Shown one piece after another: positions 27,143 through 36,324 of a stretch of DNA of 64,000 nucleotides. How positions within the stretch are numbered: position 1 is the first letter of the stretch; the number at the start of each line of letters is the position of its first letter. A program made the translations under genes and the position numbers. The notes below the pieces were generated by a model. It saw nothing but the letters and a program-made list of their open reading frames with translations. It searched no databases and was not told the origin of the DNA. Source of the stretch: Paracoccus litorisediminis (GTDB lineage: Bacteria; Pseudomonadota; Alphaproteobacteria; Rhodobacterales; Rhodobacteraceae); the NCBI RefSeq assembly GCF_009711205.1, contig NZ_WMIG01000008.1, positions 1-64,000 of the forward strand. The letters are read 5' to 3'.

Positions 27143-28099
27143 ATGCGACTTTCCAGCAAACACCTGACCCTGATCGTCATGGCCGCCTTGATCGCGGCGG
27201 CCCCGTTCTTTTTCCCCTCGGGCTATTACTTCCGCGTTGGCGCGCTGATCTTTGTCAATGCGCTGGCGGTTACGGGCATCGTCATCCTGACCGGCTATGC
27301 CGGGCAGATCAGCCTTGGCCATGCCGGGTTCGCCGGGATCGGCGGCTATGCCTGCGCGCTGGCCCCGGTGCATCTGGGCCTGCATCCCGCGCTGGCCGTG
27401 GTGCTGGGGGCGGTGATCTCCGCCGTTCTGGCCTTTCTGGTCGGCAGGCCGATCCTGCGGCTCAAGGGCTATTACCTTGGCGTCGCCTCGCTGGGTTTTG
27501 GCATCCTTGTCGCGATGGTGCTGAACAACGAACGCGGGCTGACCAAGGGCCCCGACGGGATCGAGGTCCCGGATCTGGGCCTGCGCGCCGTGCTGAAGGG
27601 CTGGGGCTTGGACCTGTCGAATGGCGAGTTCTGGTATGCCTTCACCGGCATCTGTCTGGTCATCGGGGCATGGATCGCGCTCAACCTGTTCAACAGCCCG
27701 ACGGGCCGGGCGCTGCGCGCGCTGCATGGGTCCGAGGTCGCTGCCGGAACCGTCGGCATCGACGTGGCGCGGGTCAAGTTGCAGGCATTCGTCATCTCGG
27801 CAGTCTATGCCTCGGTCGCGGGCTCGCTGACGGCGCTGCAAAACAAGTTCATCACCCCCGACATCGCCGGTTTCATGCACTCGGTTGAGATGGTCACGAT
27901 GGCGGTGCTGGGCGGCGTCGGCTCGGTCCCCGGCGCGATCCTTGGCGCAGGCATCCTGACGCTGCTGCCGCAGGTGCTGACGGTCTTTGCTGAATACGAA
28001 CAGCTGATCCTGGGTCTGGTGATGATGCTGGTGATGATCTTCCTGCGCGAGGGGTTGGTGCCGTCCATCCTGCGCAAATTCCGGGGGAGGGGCGAATGA
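27143..28099 (+). CDS. ABC transporter permease, LivM type
   Basis: A 318-residue permease with about nine membrane helices. The segments ILTGYAGQISLGHAGFAGIG and MAVLGGVGSVPGAILGAG are characteristic of LivM. The ATG at 27143 was chosen over an earlier frame overlapping the LivH gene. Its stop overlaps the start of the ATPase gene by 4 bases. Confidence 0.9.
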   Translation: MRLSSKHLTLIVMAALIAAAPFFFPSGYYFRVGALIFVNALAVTGIVILTGYAGQISLGHAGFAGIGGYACALAPVHLGLHPALAVVLGAVISAVLAFLVGRPILRLKGYYLGVASLGFGILVAMVLNNERGLTKGPDGIEVPDLGLRAVLKGWGLDLSNGEFWYAFTGICLVIGAWIALNLFNSPTGRALRALHGSEVAAGTVGIDVARVKLQAFVISAVYASVAGSLTALQNKFITPDIAGFMHSVEMVTMAVLGGVGSVPGAILGAGILTLLPQVLTVFAEYEQLILGLVMMLVMIFLREGLVPSILRKFRGRGE

Positions 28100-28872
28100 G
28101 CCTGTTGCAGATCGAGCGTCTGGGCATTGCCTTTGGCGGCCTGCGCGCCGTCCATGATGTCAGCTTTTCCGTCGAGCCGGGCGAGATCGTCTCGGTCATC
28201 GGGCCGAATGGCGCGGGCAAGACGACCCTGTTCAACATGATCTCGGGCGTCTATCGCCCCGGTTCGGGCCGGGTGCGGCTGAAGGGCGAGGACGTGACCG
28301 GGATGGAGCCGTTCCGCTTGGCGGCGCGCGGCATGTCCCGCACCTTTCAGAACCTGCAGATCTTTCAGAACATGACCGTGCTGGAAAACGCCATGGCCGG
28401 GTTTCACTTGCAGGAACGCGGCCCGGTTCTGGCTGACCTTCTGAACCTGCCCTCGTCCCGCCGCCGCACCCGCATGGCCGAGGAGGGCGCACGCGAATTG
28501 CTGACCCGCGTTGGCCTTGAACGGGCCGCCGATCGCGAGGCGGGGAACCTGTCCTATGGCTCGCTCAAGCGGCTGGAAATTGCCCGCGCGCTGGCGATGA
28601 AGCCTGCCGTGCTGCTGCTGGACGAACCCGCCGCCGGCTGCAATGCCGTCGAGACCGAGGAAATCGACCACCTGATCGCCGAGGTCGCCGGTTCCGGCGT
28701 CGCGATCCTGCTGGTCGAGCATGACATGAAGATGGTGATGCGTATTTCCAACCATATCGTCGTGCTGGATCACGGCGAGAAGATCGCCGAAGGGCCGCCC
28801 GAGGCGGTCAGCCGCAATCCGGCGGTCATCGCCGCCTATCTGGGAACGGAGGCCGCCGATGCTGACAGTTGA
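28096..28872 (+). CDS. ABC transporter ATP-binding protein, LivG type
   Basis: A 258-residue ATPase. Walker A is GPNGAGKTTL (near residue 37), the signature is NLSYGSLKRLEIARAL and Walker B is AVLLLDEPAAG. The signature carries Ser where LivG proteins usually have Gln (LSYGQ). It overlaps the next gene by 14 bases. Confidence 0.92.
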   Translation: MSLLQIERLGIAFGGLRAVHDVSFSVEPGEIVSVIGPNGAGKTTLFNMISGVYRPGSGRVRLKGEDVTGMEPFRLAARGMSRTFQNLQIFQNMTVLENAMAGFHLQERGPVLADLLNLPSSRRRTRMAEEGARELLTRVGLERAADREAGNLSYGSLKRLEIARALAMKPAVLLLDEPAAGCNAVETEEIDHLIAEVAGSGVAILLVEHDMKMVMRISNHIVVLDHGEKIAEGPPEAVSRNPAVIAAYLGTEAADADS

Positions 28873-29560
28873 GGGGCTGCGCTCGCGCTATGGCCGGATC
28901 GAGGTGCTGCACGGTCTCGACCTGCAAGTTGACAGCGGCGAAATCGTCACCGTGGTCGGTGCGAATGGCGCGGGCAAGACGACGCTCTTGCGCTGCCTGT
29001 CGGGCGTGCAGCCGGTCTCGGCGGGCAAGATCACCTTCCGTGGCGAGGCTTTGACCACCGTCCCGGCCTATAAGCGGCTGTCACGGGGTCTCGCGCAATC
29101 GCCCGAGGGTCGGCAGATCTTCACCAACCTCTCGGTTGAGGAAAACCTGCGTCTGGGGGCGTTTCTTTACAACGATGACCGCGTCCAGAAGGATATGGAC
29201 GATGCCTTTGCCATGTTCCCGATCCTGCGCGAGAAGCGCAATCTGGCGGCGGGCGGCCTTTCGGGCGGCCAGCAGCAGATGCTGGCCATGGCCCGCGCGC
29301 TGATGGGGCGGCCCTCATGTCTGCTGCTGGATGAGCCCTCGATGGGTTTGGCGCCGATCATCGTGCAGCAGATCTTCGATGTGGTCAGCGGCCTCAAGGC
29401 GCTTGGCGTCACCGTGCTGCTGGTCGAACAAAACGCCTTCGGGGCGCTCAAGATTGCCGACCGTGGCTATGTCATGGAAACCGGCACCATCACCATGCAG
29501 GGGCCGGCGGCGGAACTGATCGCCGATCCTCGCATTCGCGAAGCCTATCTGGGAATTTGA
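28859..29560 (+). CDS. ABC transporter ATP-binding protein, LivF type
   Basis: A 233-residue ATPase partner of the LivG protein. Walker A GANGAGKTTLLRCLSG is near residue 37, the signature is GLSGGQQQMLAMARAL and Walker B CLLLDEPSMGLAP. The C-terminus ELIADPRIREAYLG is typical. The next gene starts two bases after its stop. Confidence 0.92.
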   Translation: MLTVEGLRSRYGRIEVLHGLDLQVDSGEIVTVVGANGAGKTTLLRCLSGVQPVSAGKITFRGEALTTVPAYKRLSRGLAQSPEGRQIFTNLSVEENLRLGAFLYNDDRVQKDMDDAFAMFPILREKRNLAAGGLSGGQQQMLAMARALMGRPSCLLLDEPSMGLAPIIVQQIFDVVSGLKALGVTVLLVEQNAFGALKIADRGYVMETGTITMQGPAAELIADPRIREAYLGI

Positions 29561-29562
29561 AC

Positions 29563-31506
29563 ATGTCTGTCGTCACCATCGCCCGCCAAGGGGATATCGC
29601 CACCGTCACCGTGGACAACCCGCCCGTCAACGCGCTGGGTCTGGCGCTGCGCCAAGGGCTTTGGGATGCCGTGGCCGAACTGGATGCTGATCCGTCGGTG
29701 CGGGCGGTGGTGCTGATCTGCGCCGGACGCACCTTTATCGCCGGGGCGGATGTGACCGAATTCGGCAAACCGCCCGTTGAACCGCATCTGCCCGATCTGG
29801 TCGCCCGGATCGAAGCGGCGACGACCCCTTGGGTCGCGGCCATCCATGGTTCGGCCCTTGGCGGAGGCTTCGAGGTCGCGCTTGGCTGCCGTTTCCGCGT
29901 GGCGCTGCCCGATGCATTCGTTGGGTTGCCCGAGGTGACATTGGGCATCATTCCCGGCGCGGGCGGCACGGTCCGCACGCCGCGCCTGTGTGGCGTTGAA
30001 ACGGCTGTCGAGATGGCGACCTCCGGTAAGCCCTTGCGTGCGCCAAAGGCGCTCGCAGCGGGTCTGATCGACGCGGTGATCGAAGGCGACCTGCTGGACG
30101 GTGCCGTGGCCTTTGCCGTCGAGGCGATCGAGAAACCCCTACCGCTGCCCGTTTCGGCCCGCGAGGTCACGGCCCCTGACGCGGCCTTCTGGACTGATGC
30201 CGAGAAAGCCGTGACCAAGGCCGCCAAGGGGGCCGCAGCACCGGCCCGCGCCCTCGCCGCGATCCGAAAGGCTGCCGAGGCCCCCTTCACGGAGGCCATG
30301 GATTTCGAGCGTGAGACCTTTATGGAACTGCGCGGCACGGAACAGGCCGCCGCCCTGCGCGCGGTCTTCTTCGCCGAACGTGCTGCCCCCCGTCCGGTGG
30401 CCTTGCGCGAGGTCGAACCCGCGCCCCTGCGCAAGGTGGCGGTGATTGGTGGCGGGACGATGGGCGCGGGGATCATCGCCGCACTTCGCGATGCCGGACT
30501 GCCTGTCACTCTGATCGAACAGGACGATGCTGCGGTCGAACGTGGTCTGGCCAATGTCGCCAAGGTTTTCGACGGCGGCGTCAAGCGCGGCAAGCTGTCC
30601 GAGGCACAGGCCCAAGCGCTGAAGGACGGCGTGACCGGCAGCACCGTTTACGCGGCGCTGGCCGATGCGGATATGGTCATTGAGGCGGTATTCGAAGAAA
30701 TCAGCGTCAAGCGCGCGGTCTTTGCCCGTCTGGGCGAGGTTTGCCGCCCCGATGCGGTTCTGGCCACGAATACGTCCTATCTGGACCCGCGCGCCATTGC
30801 CGAAGACCTGCCGAACTCCGACCGCTTCATCGGGCTGCATTTTTTCAGCCCGGCCAATGTGATGAAACTGCTGGAAATCGTGCCGACGCCCGAAACCTCG
30901 GCCCGGACGCTGGCTACCGGTTTTGCCCTTGGGCGGATGTTGAAGAAAATCCCGGTGCAATCGGGCATCTGCGAGGGCTTCATCGGCAACCGCATCCTGA
31001 AACGCTATCGCGCTGCCGCCGAAGGGCTGGTGCGGCGTGGCGTGCCGATCGCCGATATTGACGCGGCGATGCGCGGCTATGGCCTGGCGATGGGGCCGTT
31101 CGAGGCGCAGGATCTGGGCGGGCTCGACATTGCCTATCTGCAACGCGAAGGCGCGCGCGCCTCGGGTCAGAGCGTGCCGGAAACGCTGGGCGATATCCTT
31201 GTCCGCGCCGGTCGTAAGGGGCAAAAGACCAGTGGCGGTTGGTATGACTATGTCGCGGGTGACCGCAAGCCGCAGGTCTCGACCGCCGTTGCCGAACTGC
31301 TGGCCGCGCAGATCCGCCCGGATGCCGCAATGACCGCCGCCGAAATCGCGCAGACGCTGGTCGCTGAAATGGCCGCCGAGGGGCAGGCAATCCTTGATGA
31401 GAGCATTGCCGCCAGCCCCGCCGATATCGATCTGGTCAAGATCCACGGCTACGGATTTCCGCGCTGGCGCGGCGGGCCGATGTTCGCAAACCGCGCACGC
31501 GGTTAG
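29563..31506 (+). CDS. Bifunctional enoyl-CoA hydratase / 3-hydroxyacyl-CoA dehydrogenase
   Basis: A 647-residue fusion. The N-terminal crotonase domain (residues 1-180) includes GSALGGGFEVALGCRF and LPEVTLGIIPGAGGTVR. The NAD-binding domain starts near residue 288 (VAVIGGGTMGAGIIAALRDA), and the C-terminal domain has IGLHFFSPANVMKLLEIV and GFIGNRIL. Since no separate paaF or paaH is present, it probably performs the hydration and dehydrogenation of 2,3-dehydroadipyl-CoA to 3-oxoadipyl-CoA. Length and order are like FadJ without extra domains. It is tightly linked to the importer genes. Confidence 0.88.
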   Translation: MSVVTIARQGDIATVTVDNPPVNALGLALRQGLWDAVAELDADPSVRAVVLICAGRTFIAGADVTEFGKPPVEPHLPDLVARIEAATTPWVAAIHGSALGGGFEVALGCRFRVALPDAFVGLPEVTLGIIPGAGGTVRTPRLCGVETAVEMATSGKPLRAPKALAAGLIDAVIEGDLLDGAVAFAVEAIEKPLPLPVSAREVTAPDAAFWTDAEKAVTKAAKGAAAPARALAAIRKAAEAPFTEAMDFERETFMELRGTEQAAALRAVFFAERAAPRPVALREVEPAPLRKVAVIGGGTMGAGIIAALRDAGLPVTLIEQDDAAVERGLANVAKVFDGGVKRGKLSEAQAQALKDGVTGSTVYAALADADMVIEAVFEEISVKRAVFARLGEVCRPDAVLATNTSYLDPRAIAEDLPNSDRFIGLHFFSPANVMKLLEIVPTPETSARTLATGFALGRMLKKIPVQSGICEGFIGNRILKRYRAAAEGLVRRGVPIADIDAAMRGYGLAMGPFEAQDLGGLDIAYLQREGARASGQSVPETLGDILVRAGRKGQKTSGGWYDYVAGDRKPQVSTAVAELLAAQIRPDAAMTAAEIAQTLVAEMAAEGQAILDESIAASPADIDLVKIHGYGFPRWRGGPMFANRARG

Positions 31507-31512
31507 GCAATC

Positions 31513-31540
31513 AGCCGGGCGCGGAACGCCACGCCCGGCT
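31513..31540 (+). terminator. Hairpin after the hydratase/dehydrogenase gene
   Basis: AGCCGGGCG (31513-31521) pairs with CGCCCGGCT (31532-31540) right after the stop codon. There is no clear T run, so termination may be partial. Confidence 0.55.
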
Positions 31541-31622
31541 TGCGACCCCACGGGGGGATCGGGTATTTCGCAGAAGCAGAGTTTCCGTTCGGGCGGACTG
31601 GCATCGGAAAAGGAGGAGTCCA

Positions 31623-32564
31623 ATGCTGTATCAAACCGTCACGGCGGCGCAGACGCTTGGCATACCCGGCGACAGCGTCAGCAGCGTCGAGGAATATGCC
31701 AGCCGCATCCAGCAGGTCTGCGGTGCCTTTCGCGTCCATGCTCAGGCCGGACGCGCGGATCGGATCTGCGGTTTGGTCGAAAGCCGCAGACTGGCACGGT
31801 TCGAAGCGGCGGTGGTGTCGCTGGATGCCTCGCGCGTTGAGCGGGATCAGGCGATGATCCGCCGCGATCCGGGTGAGCATCTGTTCCTGCTGTTCCAGCA
31901 TGCCGGGTCCAGCCGGATCATCCAGCGCGATTGCCAGACGGTGCTGCGGGCGGGCGATGTCTATATCGCGGATTCCGGGCTGCCCTCGGAATTCATCTAT
32001 GAGGGTACGCAATCGCGCCAGATCTCGCTGCATCTGCCGCGGGACGAGGCCGTGCGCCGTCTGGGGTCGCTTTGCACCGGCGGCATGGCTGTCGACCGGA
32101 CCGATCCTCTGGTCCCGGCGATGCAGGGGATCGTGACGCGGCTGATGCTTGACGATGCCGGCGGCGCGGCTCTGTCCGAAGCCCTGCTCAACATCCTCTC
32201 GGCCTATTGCCATTCCCGCGCGACCGGAGAGACCGACCGCGCCGCCCAATTGCATCGCCGCGCGACCGAGCGGATCGCGACCCGCGCCGGGGATGGCGGG
32301 CTTGATCTGGATACGCTGGCGGGCGATCTGGGTGTCTCGCGCCGGACGCTGCAGCGCGCCTTCACCCGGCAGGGCGAATCCGTCACGGGTGCGTTGCTGG
32401 CAGCCAGACTTGATCTGGCGCGCTCGCGTCTGGGCGGGGCCTGCAAAAGCGATCGCGGTGACATTGCTGCCATCGCGTTTGATTGCGGCTTCAATGACCT
32501 GTCCCATTTCTATCGCGCCTTCCGCATGCGTTTCGGCATGTCTCCGGGGCAGGCGCGGCACTGA
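31623..32564 (+). CDS. feaR: AraC-family regulator, FeaR-like
   Basis: A 313-residue regulator. The N-terminal part resembles FeaR, the activator of phenylethylamine genes in E. coli: ASRIQQVCGAF near residue 24, LFLLFQHAGSSRIIQ, and RQISLHLPRDE near 136. The C-terminal double helix-turn-helix includes LGVSRRTLQRAFTRQG and IAFDCGFNDLSHFYRAFRMR, ending FGMSPGQARH. The ATG follows GGAGGAGTCCA. It is encoded directly before an aldehyde dehydrogenase, just as FeaR controls FeaB, so that gene is the likely target. Confidence 0.8.
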   Translation: MLYQTVTAAQTLGIPGDSVSSVEEYASRIQQVCGAFRVHAQAGRADRICGLVESRRLARFEAAVVSLDASRVERDQAMIRRDPGEHLFLLFQHAGSSRIIQRDCQTVLRAGDVYIADSGLPSEFIYEGTQSRQISLHLPRDEAVRRLGSLCTGGMAVDRTDPLVPAMQGIVTRLMLDDAGGAALSEALLNILSAYCHSRATGETDRAAQLHRRATERIATRAGDGGLDLDTLAGDLGVSRRTLQRAFTRQGESVTGALLAARLDLARSRLGGACKSDRGDIAAIAFDCGFNDLSHFYRAFRMRFGMSPGQARH

Positions 32565-32568
32565 TACG

Positions 32569-32605
32569 TGGCGCGCTGCGCCAAGCGCAGTGGCGCATGT
32601 TGCCA
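32569..32605. promoter_or_regulatory. Two TGGC-N7-GCCA palindromes before the aldehyde dehydrogenase gene
   Basis: TGGCGCGCTGCGCCA (32569-32583) and TGGCGCATGTTGCCA (32591-32605) share the TGGC-N7-GCCA frame and lie 22 bp apart centre to centre, about two helical turns. They stand 70-107 bases before the dehydrogenase start, where an AraC-type activator would bind. Confidence 0.5.
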
Positions 32606-32675
32606 AGACCCGGCGCGCCGAAACTGGCATTCTGGCGTGAAACGCTCTGCGACAGAGCGCACGGGAGGATGAAGC

Positions 32676-34082
32676 ATGAGCGAACTTAACCTGACCATCG
32701 GCGGCAAGACCCACGCGGTCGCGGCCCGCTTTGACGTGATCAACCCCGCGACCGGCGAAGTCGCCGGGACCGCGCCCAATGCCACGCTGGCCGATCTGGA
32801 TCTGGCGGTCGCGGCCGCCAAGGCGGCTTTTGTCGACTGGTCGCAGAAATCCGATGCCGAATTGCAGGCCGCCTGCGAGGCGGTGACCGCCAAGATTGGC
32901 GAACATGCCGAGGAACTGGCACGTCTGGTGACGCTGGAGCAGGGCAAGCCGCTGAACGGCCTTGGCTCGCGCTGGGAGATCGGCGGAGCACAGGCTTGGG
33001 CGGGCTACACTGCCGGTCTGTCGCTGCCGGTGAAGGTGCTGCAGGACGACAATGCCGGTCGGGTTGAACTGCACCGCAAGCCGCTGGGCGTCATCGGCTC
33101 GATCACGCCGTGGAACTTCCCGGTGATGATCGCGATCTGGCATATCATGCCCGCGCTGCGCACCGGTAATACGGTCGTGATCAAGCCCTCGCCCTATACC
33201 CCCCTTGCGACGCTGCGGCTGGTCGAGCTGATGAACGAGGTTCTGCCCGCAGGCGTCGTCAACATCGTCTCGGGCGAGGACCGCGAGGTCAATCTGGGTG
33301 CGGCGATGTCCAGCCATCCCGATATCCGCAAGATCGTCTTCACCGGCTCCAGCGCGACCGGCAAGCGGGTGATGCAATCGGCCTCGGCCACGATGAAGCG
33401 CCTGACGCTGGAACTGGGCGGCAATGACGCGGGCATCGTCCTGCCCGATGCCGATCCCAAGGCCATTGCCGAGGGCCTGTTCTGGGGTGCCTTCATCAAT
33501 AACGGCCAGACCTGCGCCGCGATGAAGCGCCTGTATGTTCATGACAGCATCCATGACGAAGTCTGCAAGGAACTGGTCGCCTATGCCGCGCAGATCCCGG
33601 TCGGCAACGGGCTGGAGGAAGGCTCGGTCCTGGGTCCGATCCAGAACCGCATGCAGTTCGAGAAAGTCGCGGGTCTGGTCGAGGACGCCAAGACCCGCGG
33701 TCAGGTCCTGCTGGGCGGCAAGCCGGGCGAGGGACTGTTCTTCAACCCGACGATCATTGCCGGTCTGAAGAACGGCGATCCGCTGGTTGATGAGGAACAG
33801 TTCGGCCCGGTCCTGCCGGTCATCCGCTACACCGATCTGGACGAGGTCATTGCCGCGGCGAATGACAGCGAGAACGGTCTGGGCGGCTCGATCTGGACCA
33901 AGGACATCGAGGCCGGGCGCAAGCTGGCCGCGCGGATGGAATGCGGCTCGGTCTGGCTGAACAAGCACGGCATGATCCAGCCCAACGCGCCCTTCGGTGG
34001 GGTGAAATCCTCGGGTCTGGGCGTCGAATTCGGTGAAGAAGGCCTTGCCGAATACACCGACATTCAAGTCGTCTTCAGCTAA
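32676..34082 (+). CDS. Aldehyde dehydrogenase, probable phenylacetaldehyde dehydrogenase
   Basis: A 468-residue NAD(P)-dependent aldehyde dehydrogenase. The active-site glutamate is in LELGGNDAGIVL and the cysteine in NNGQTCAAMKRLYV (near residue 281). ITPWNFPVMIAIWHI and IVFTGSSATGK fit cofactor binding. The neighbouring FeaR-like gene and the amine dehydrogenase suggest that it oxidises phenylacetaldehyde to phenylacetate. Substrate choice is an inference; lactaldehyde or other aldehydes are possible. Confidence 0.8.
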   Translation: MSELNLTIGGKTHAVAARFDVINPATGEVAGTAPNATLADLDLAVAAAKAAFVDWSQKSDAELQAACEAVTAKIGEHAEELARLVTLEQGKPLNGLGSRWEIGGAQAWAGYTAGLSLPVKVLQDDNAGRVELHRKPLGVIGSITPWNFPVMIAIWHIMPALRTGNTVVIKPSPYTPLATLRLVELMNEVLPAGVVNIVSGEDREVNLGAAMSSHPDIRKIVFTGSSATGKRVMQSASATMKRLTLELGGNDAGIVLPDADPKAIAEGLFWGAFINNGQTCAAMKRLYVHDSIHDEVCKELVAYAAQIPVGNGLEEGSVLGPIQNRMQFEKVAGLVEDAKTRGQVLLGGKPGEGLFFNPTIIAGLKNGDPLVDEEQFGPVLPVIRYTDLDEVIAAANDSENGLGGSIWTKDIEAGRKLAARMECGSVWLNKHGMIQPNAPFGGVKSSGLGVEFGEEGLAEYTDIQVVFS

Positions 34083-34089
34083 GCGATTG

Positions 34090-34120
34090 GCCGCCCTGCC
34101 GGGATATCCGGCGGGGCGGC
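34090..34120. terminator. Bidirectional terminator between convergent genes
   Basis: A 13-bp stem with one G-T pair (34090-34102 with 34108-34120) and a 5-base loop lies between the stops of the plus-strand aldehyde dehydrogenase and the minus-strand FTR1 gene. Confidence 0.75.
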
Positions 34121-34134
34121 ACCCTTGCTGCGGG

Positions 34135-36324
34135 TTACGCTGTCGCCTGCCTTTGCCGCGACACGCTGACGCCAAGGAACAGCAGCACCACCAACCCCTG
34201 CAGGATCAGCGGCTCGGCCACCGGGAACAGCCCGAACCACAATTGCAGCCAGTCGCGGTCCGGGAACCAGTTGACCGGAGTCGCGCTGATCAGCGCGGCG
34301 GTCTGCAACCCGCGTACGCCTGCGCCGACCAGCACCACCGACAGCAGCGCCAGCAGCGCCGAAGTTGCGCGGAAGAACAGCCGGAGCGGCAGCTTCCGCC
34401 CCGAGGCAAGGATCATCCAGCCAGCCGCCAGTGCAGCACCCGCCCCGGCAACCAGTCCAAGCAGGACCGGAATGGGTGCGGCATCGACCAGCAGGGCCTC
34501 ATAGAACAGGACCGTCTCGAACCCCTCGCGGAAGACCACGAGGAAGGCCAGAAACGCGACGGTGCGGACCGTTGCCGTTCCGGCCAGCTTGCGCCGCATC
34601 GCCGCTACATGCCCGCCCTTGGCGGTCAGTCCCAGCACCAGCCAGATCAGCACTGCGGCGGCCAGCAGCGCCGTGGCCCCCTCCAATGCTTCGCGCGAAA
34701 GGGTCGAGATGGAAAACAGCCAGCGCGTCGCCGCCCATAGCGCAAAGCTGCAGACCACCGCCAGACCGACACCCAGGGCGACCGGGCGGCGGAAGCGGGC
34801 GGGATCGGCCCCTTCGGCACGAAGTGCGGCCAGCAGTGCCGCAAGGATCAACACGCCCTCCAGCCCCTCGCGGAAGATGATGCCCGCCGATTGCAGCGCG
34901 GCGCCCGTAGCGGAAATCGGGGCTTCGATCCGCTCGCGCGCATCGGCCAGGTCCGCCTTGATCCCCTCAACCTCGGCGGCCAGGACGTCCTTGGGCACCT
35001 GAGCGGCGATGAGACGGGCCAGGCCAGGACGCTCGGTGTTACCCTCCCAGAAGCGCGCCTCCATCCGCAGCGCCATTGACGGTGCGCGGGGCTTCAGACG
35101 TTGTTCGATATCGGGATCGAACCAGGAATAGGCCTCCAGCCGCTTCAACTCGGCTTCGGTCCAGTCGCCATTCGCAGCGACCAGCACCATTTCGTCCAGC
35201 GCGGCGGGCAGCGCGTCGACGGCGGCGGCATAGCCACCCTGCGCGACCTCGGCCCCAAAGGTCGCGTCGATCAGTGATACAGCCTCGGTTATCAACGGTT
35301 CGACGCCATCCTTGCGCTGCAATATCAGCGTCTTGCTGTCGTCGAGCAACTGCATCAGCCGTTCGGCATCTGCAGGATTGGTCATCTGAGGGGTCAGATC
35401 ACCAAGGATCAGTACCGCGCGGTCGCGGAACATCAGCGACTCGTTATATTCCAGATGCTGGGTGATCTGGCCGTCGCGGACGCCGTTGGCATATTCCTCC
35501 CAGACCATGACGGTGAAACGGCGCAGCAGACGGGCGCGGCGCAAGGTTTCCTCGGGCGAGAGCACGACCGGGGCATAGCCCGCAATGCGCTGGCTGATCG
35601 CCGCGATCGCCGAAGGATCCTGTTCGGCCCGGGCCAGATCCTGACGCAGCGCGGCCACGCTTTCCGCACCAAGCCGGGCATCCAGATTGTCGCCCAGATA
35701 GGCGACCAGCCCCTCGGCCCGGCCCAGATCGCCCGCATATTGCACCATGCGACCCGCGCCTGCATCCTCGGTCGCGCGGGACAAGGCCAGCCGCAATTCG
35801 GAAGCGGCGACGGTCAGCAGTTCGGATTGGACAATGTCATGGGCGGCCTGTGGTTCAAGCTGGTCCGCCGCCAGCGCCTTGACCGCCAGCGCGGCCCCGG
35901 TATCGCGGGAGGCGCGGGCATAGTCGCGGATATTCAGCCAGTCGCGCGCGTGATCGGGCTGTCCGGCAAGGATCGCTGCCAGCCCATGATCCCGCGCCGC
36001 AGCCATCACCGCGGTCCACAGCCGTTGGCGGTCGCGCGCCACCTGCGCCGGGTCGCCGCTGCCGACACTGGCCGCATAATCGGCCATCGCCGCATCGGCC
36101 CCGGCCGCGCCAAACTGGCCCTTGGTCGCGGACCATGCGGCCTGCATGTATTGCAGCCGCTGGGCGATGTCGGCATCGCGTTCGGGAGAGGCCGCGCGAT
36201 ACATCAGCCGCTCGATACGGCCTGCTTCGCTGCGCAGGGTTTCGGCGGCGCTCCAAGGAGTTTCCTCGGCATGGATCGGCAGCGCCATGGCAAGCAGCAG
36301 CGCAATTGCGGTCAGGAATTTCAA
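34135..36324 (-). CDS. FTR1-family iron permease with long periplasmic N-terminal domain
   Basis: A 729-residue protein. A signal peptide (cut near IHAEE, residue 20) is followed by about 450 helix-rich residues in the periplasm and then seven hydrophobic helices. Two FTR1 iron motifs are intact: REGLE at 485-489 (GIIFREGLEGVLIL) and REGFE at 599-603 (VVFREGFETVLFY). A related SREALEG lies at 543-549. FTR1/EfeU permeases take up iron after oxidation of ferrous iron. The start overlaps the pentaheme cytochrome stop by 4 bases, so the two are coupled. The long extracytoplasmic domain is also seen in some other bacterial FTR1 proteins. Confidence 0.85.
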   Translation of the reverse strand: MKFLTAIALLLAMALPIHAEETPWSAAETLRSEAGRIERLMYRAASPERDADIAQRLQYMQAAWSATKGQFGAAGADAAMADYAASVGSGDPAQVARDRQRLWTAVMAAARDHGLAAILAGQPDHARDWLNIRDYARASRDTGAALAVKALAADQLEPQAAHDIVQSELLTVAASELRLALSRATEDAGAGRMVQYAGDLGRAEGLVAYLGDNLDARLGAESVAALRQDLARAEQDPSAIAAISQRIAGYAPVVLSPEETLRRARLLRRFTVMVWEEYANGVRDGQITQHLEYNESLMFRDRAVLILGDLTPQMTNPADAERLMQLLDDSKTLILQRKDGVEPLITEAVSLIDATFGAEVAQGGYAAAVDALPAALDEMVLVAANGDWTEAELKRLEAYSWFDPDIEQRLKPRAPSMALRMEARFWEGNTERPGLARLIAAQVPKDVLAAEVEGIKADLADARERIEAPISATGAALQSAGIIFREGLEGVLILAALLAALRAEGADPARFRRPVALGVGLAVVCSFALWAATRWLFSISTLSREALEGATALLAAAVLIWLVLGLTAKGGHVAAMRRKLAGTATVRTVAFLAFLVVFREGFETVLFYEALLVDAAPIPVLLGLVAGAGAALAAGWMILASGRKLPLRLFFRATSALLALLSVVLVGAGVRGLQTAALISATPVNWFPDRDWLQLWFGLFPVAEPLILQGLVVLLFLGVSVSRQRQATA

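Noticed and set aside
24808..27180. Open frame of 790 codons on the minus strand
   Set aside because: It is a shadow of paaN, the binding protein and LivH genes on the plus strand.
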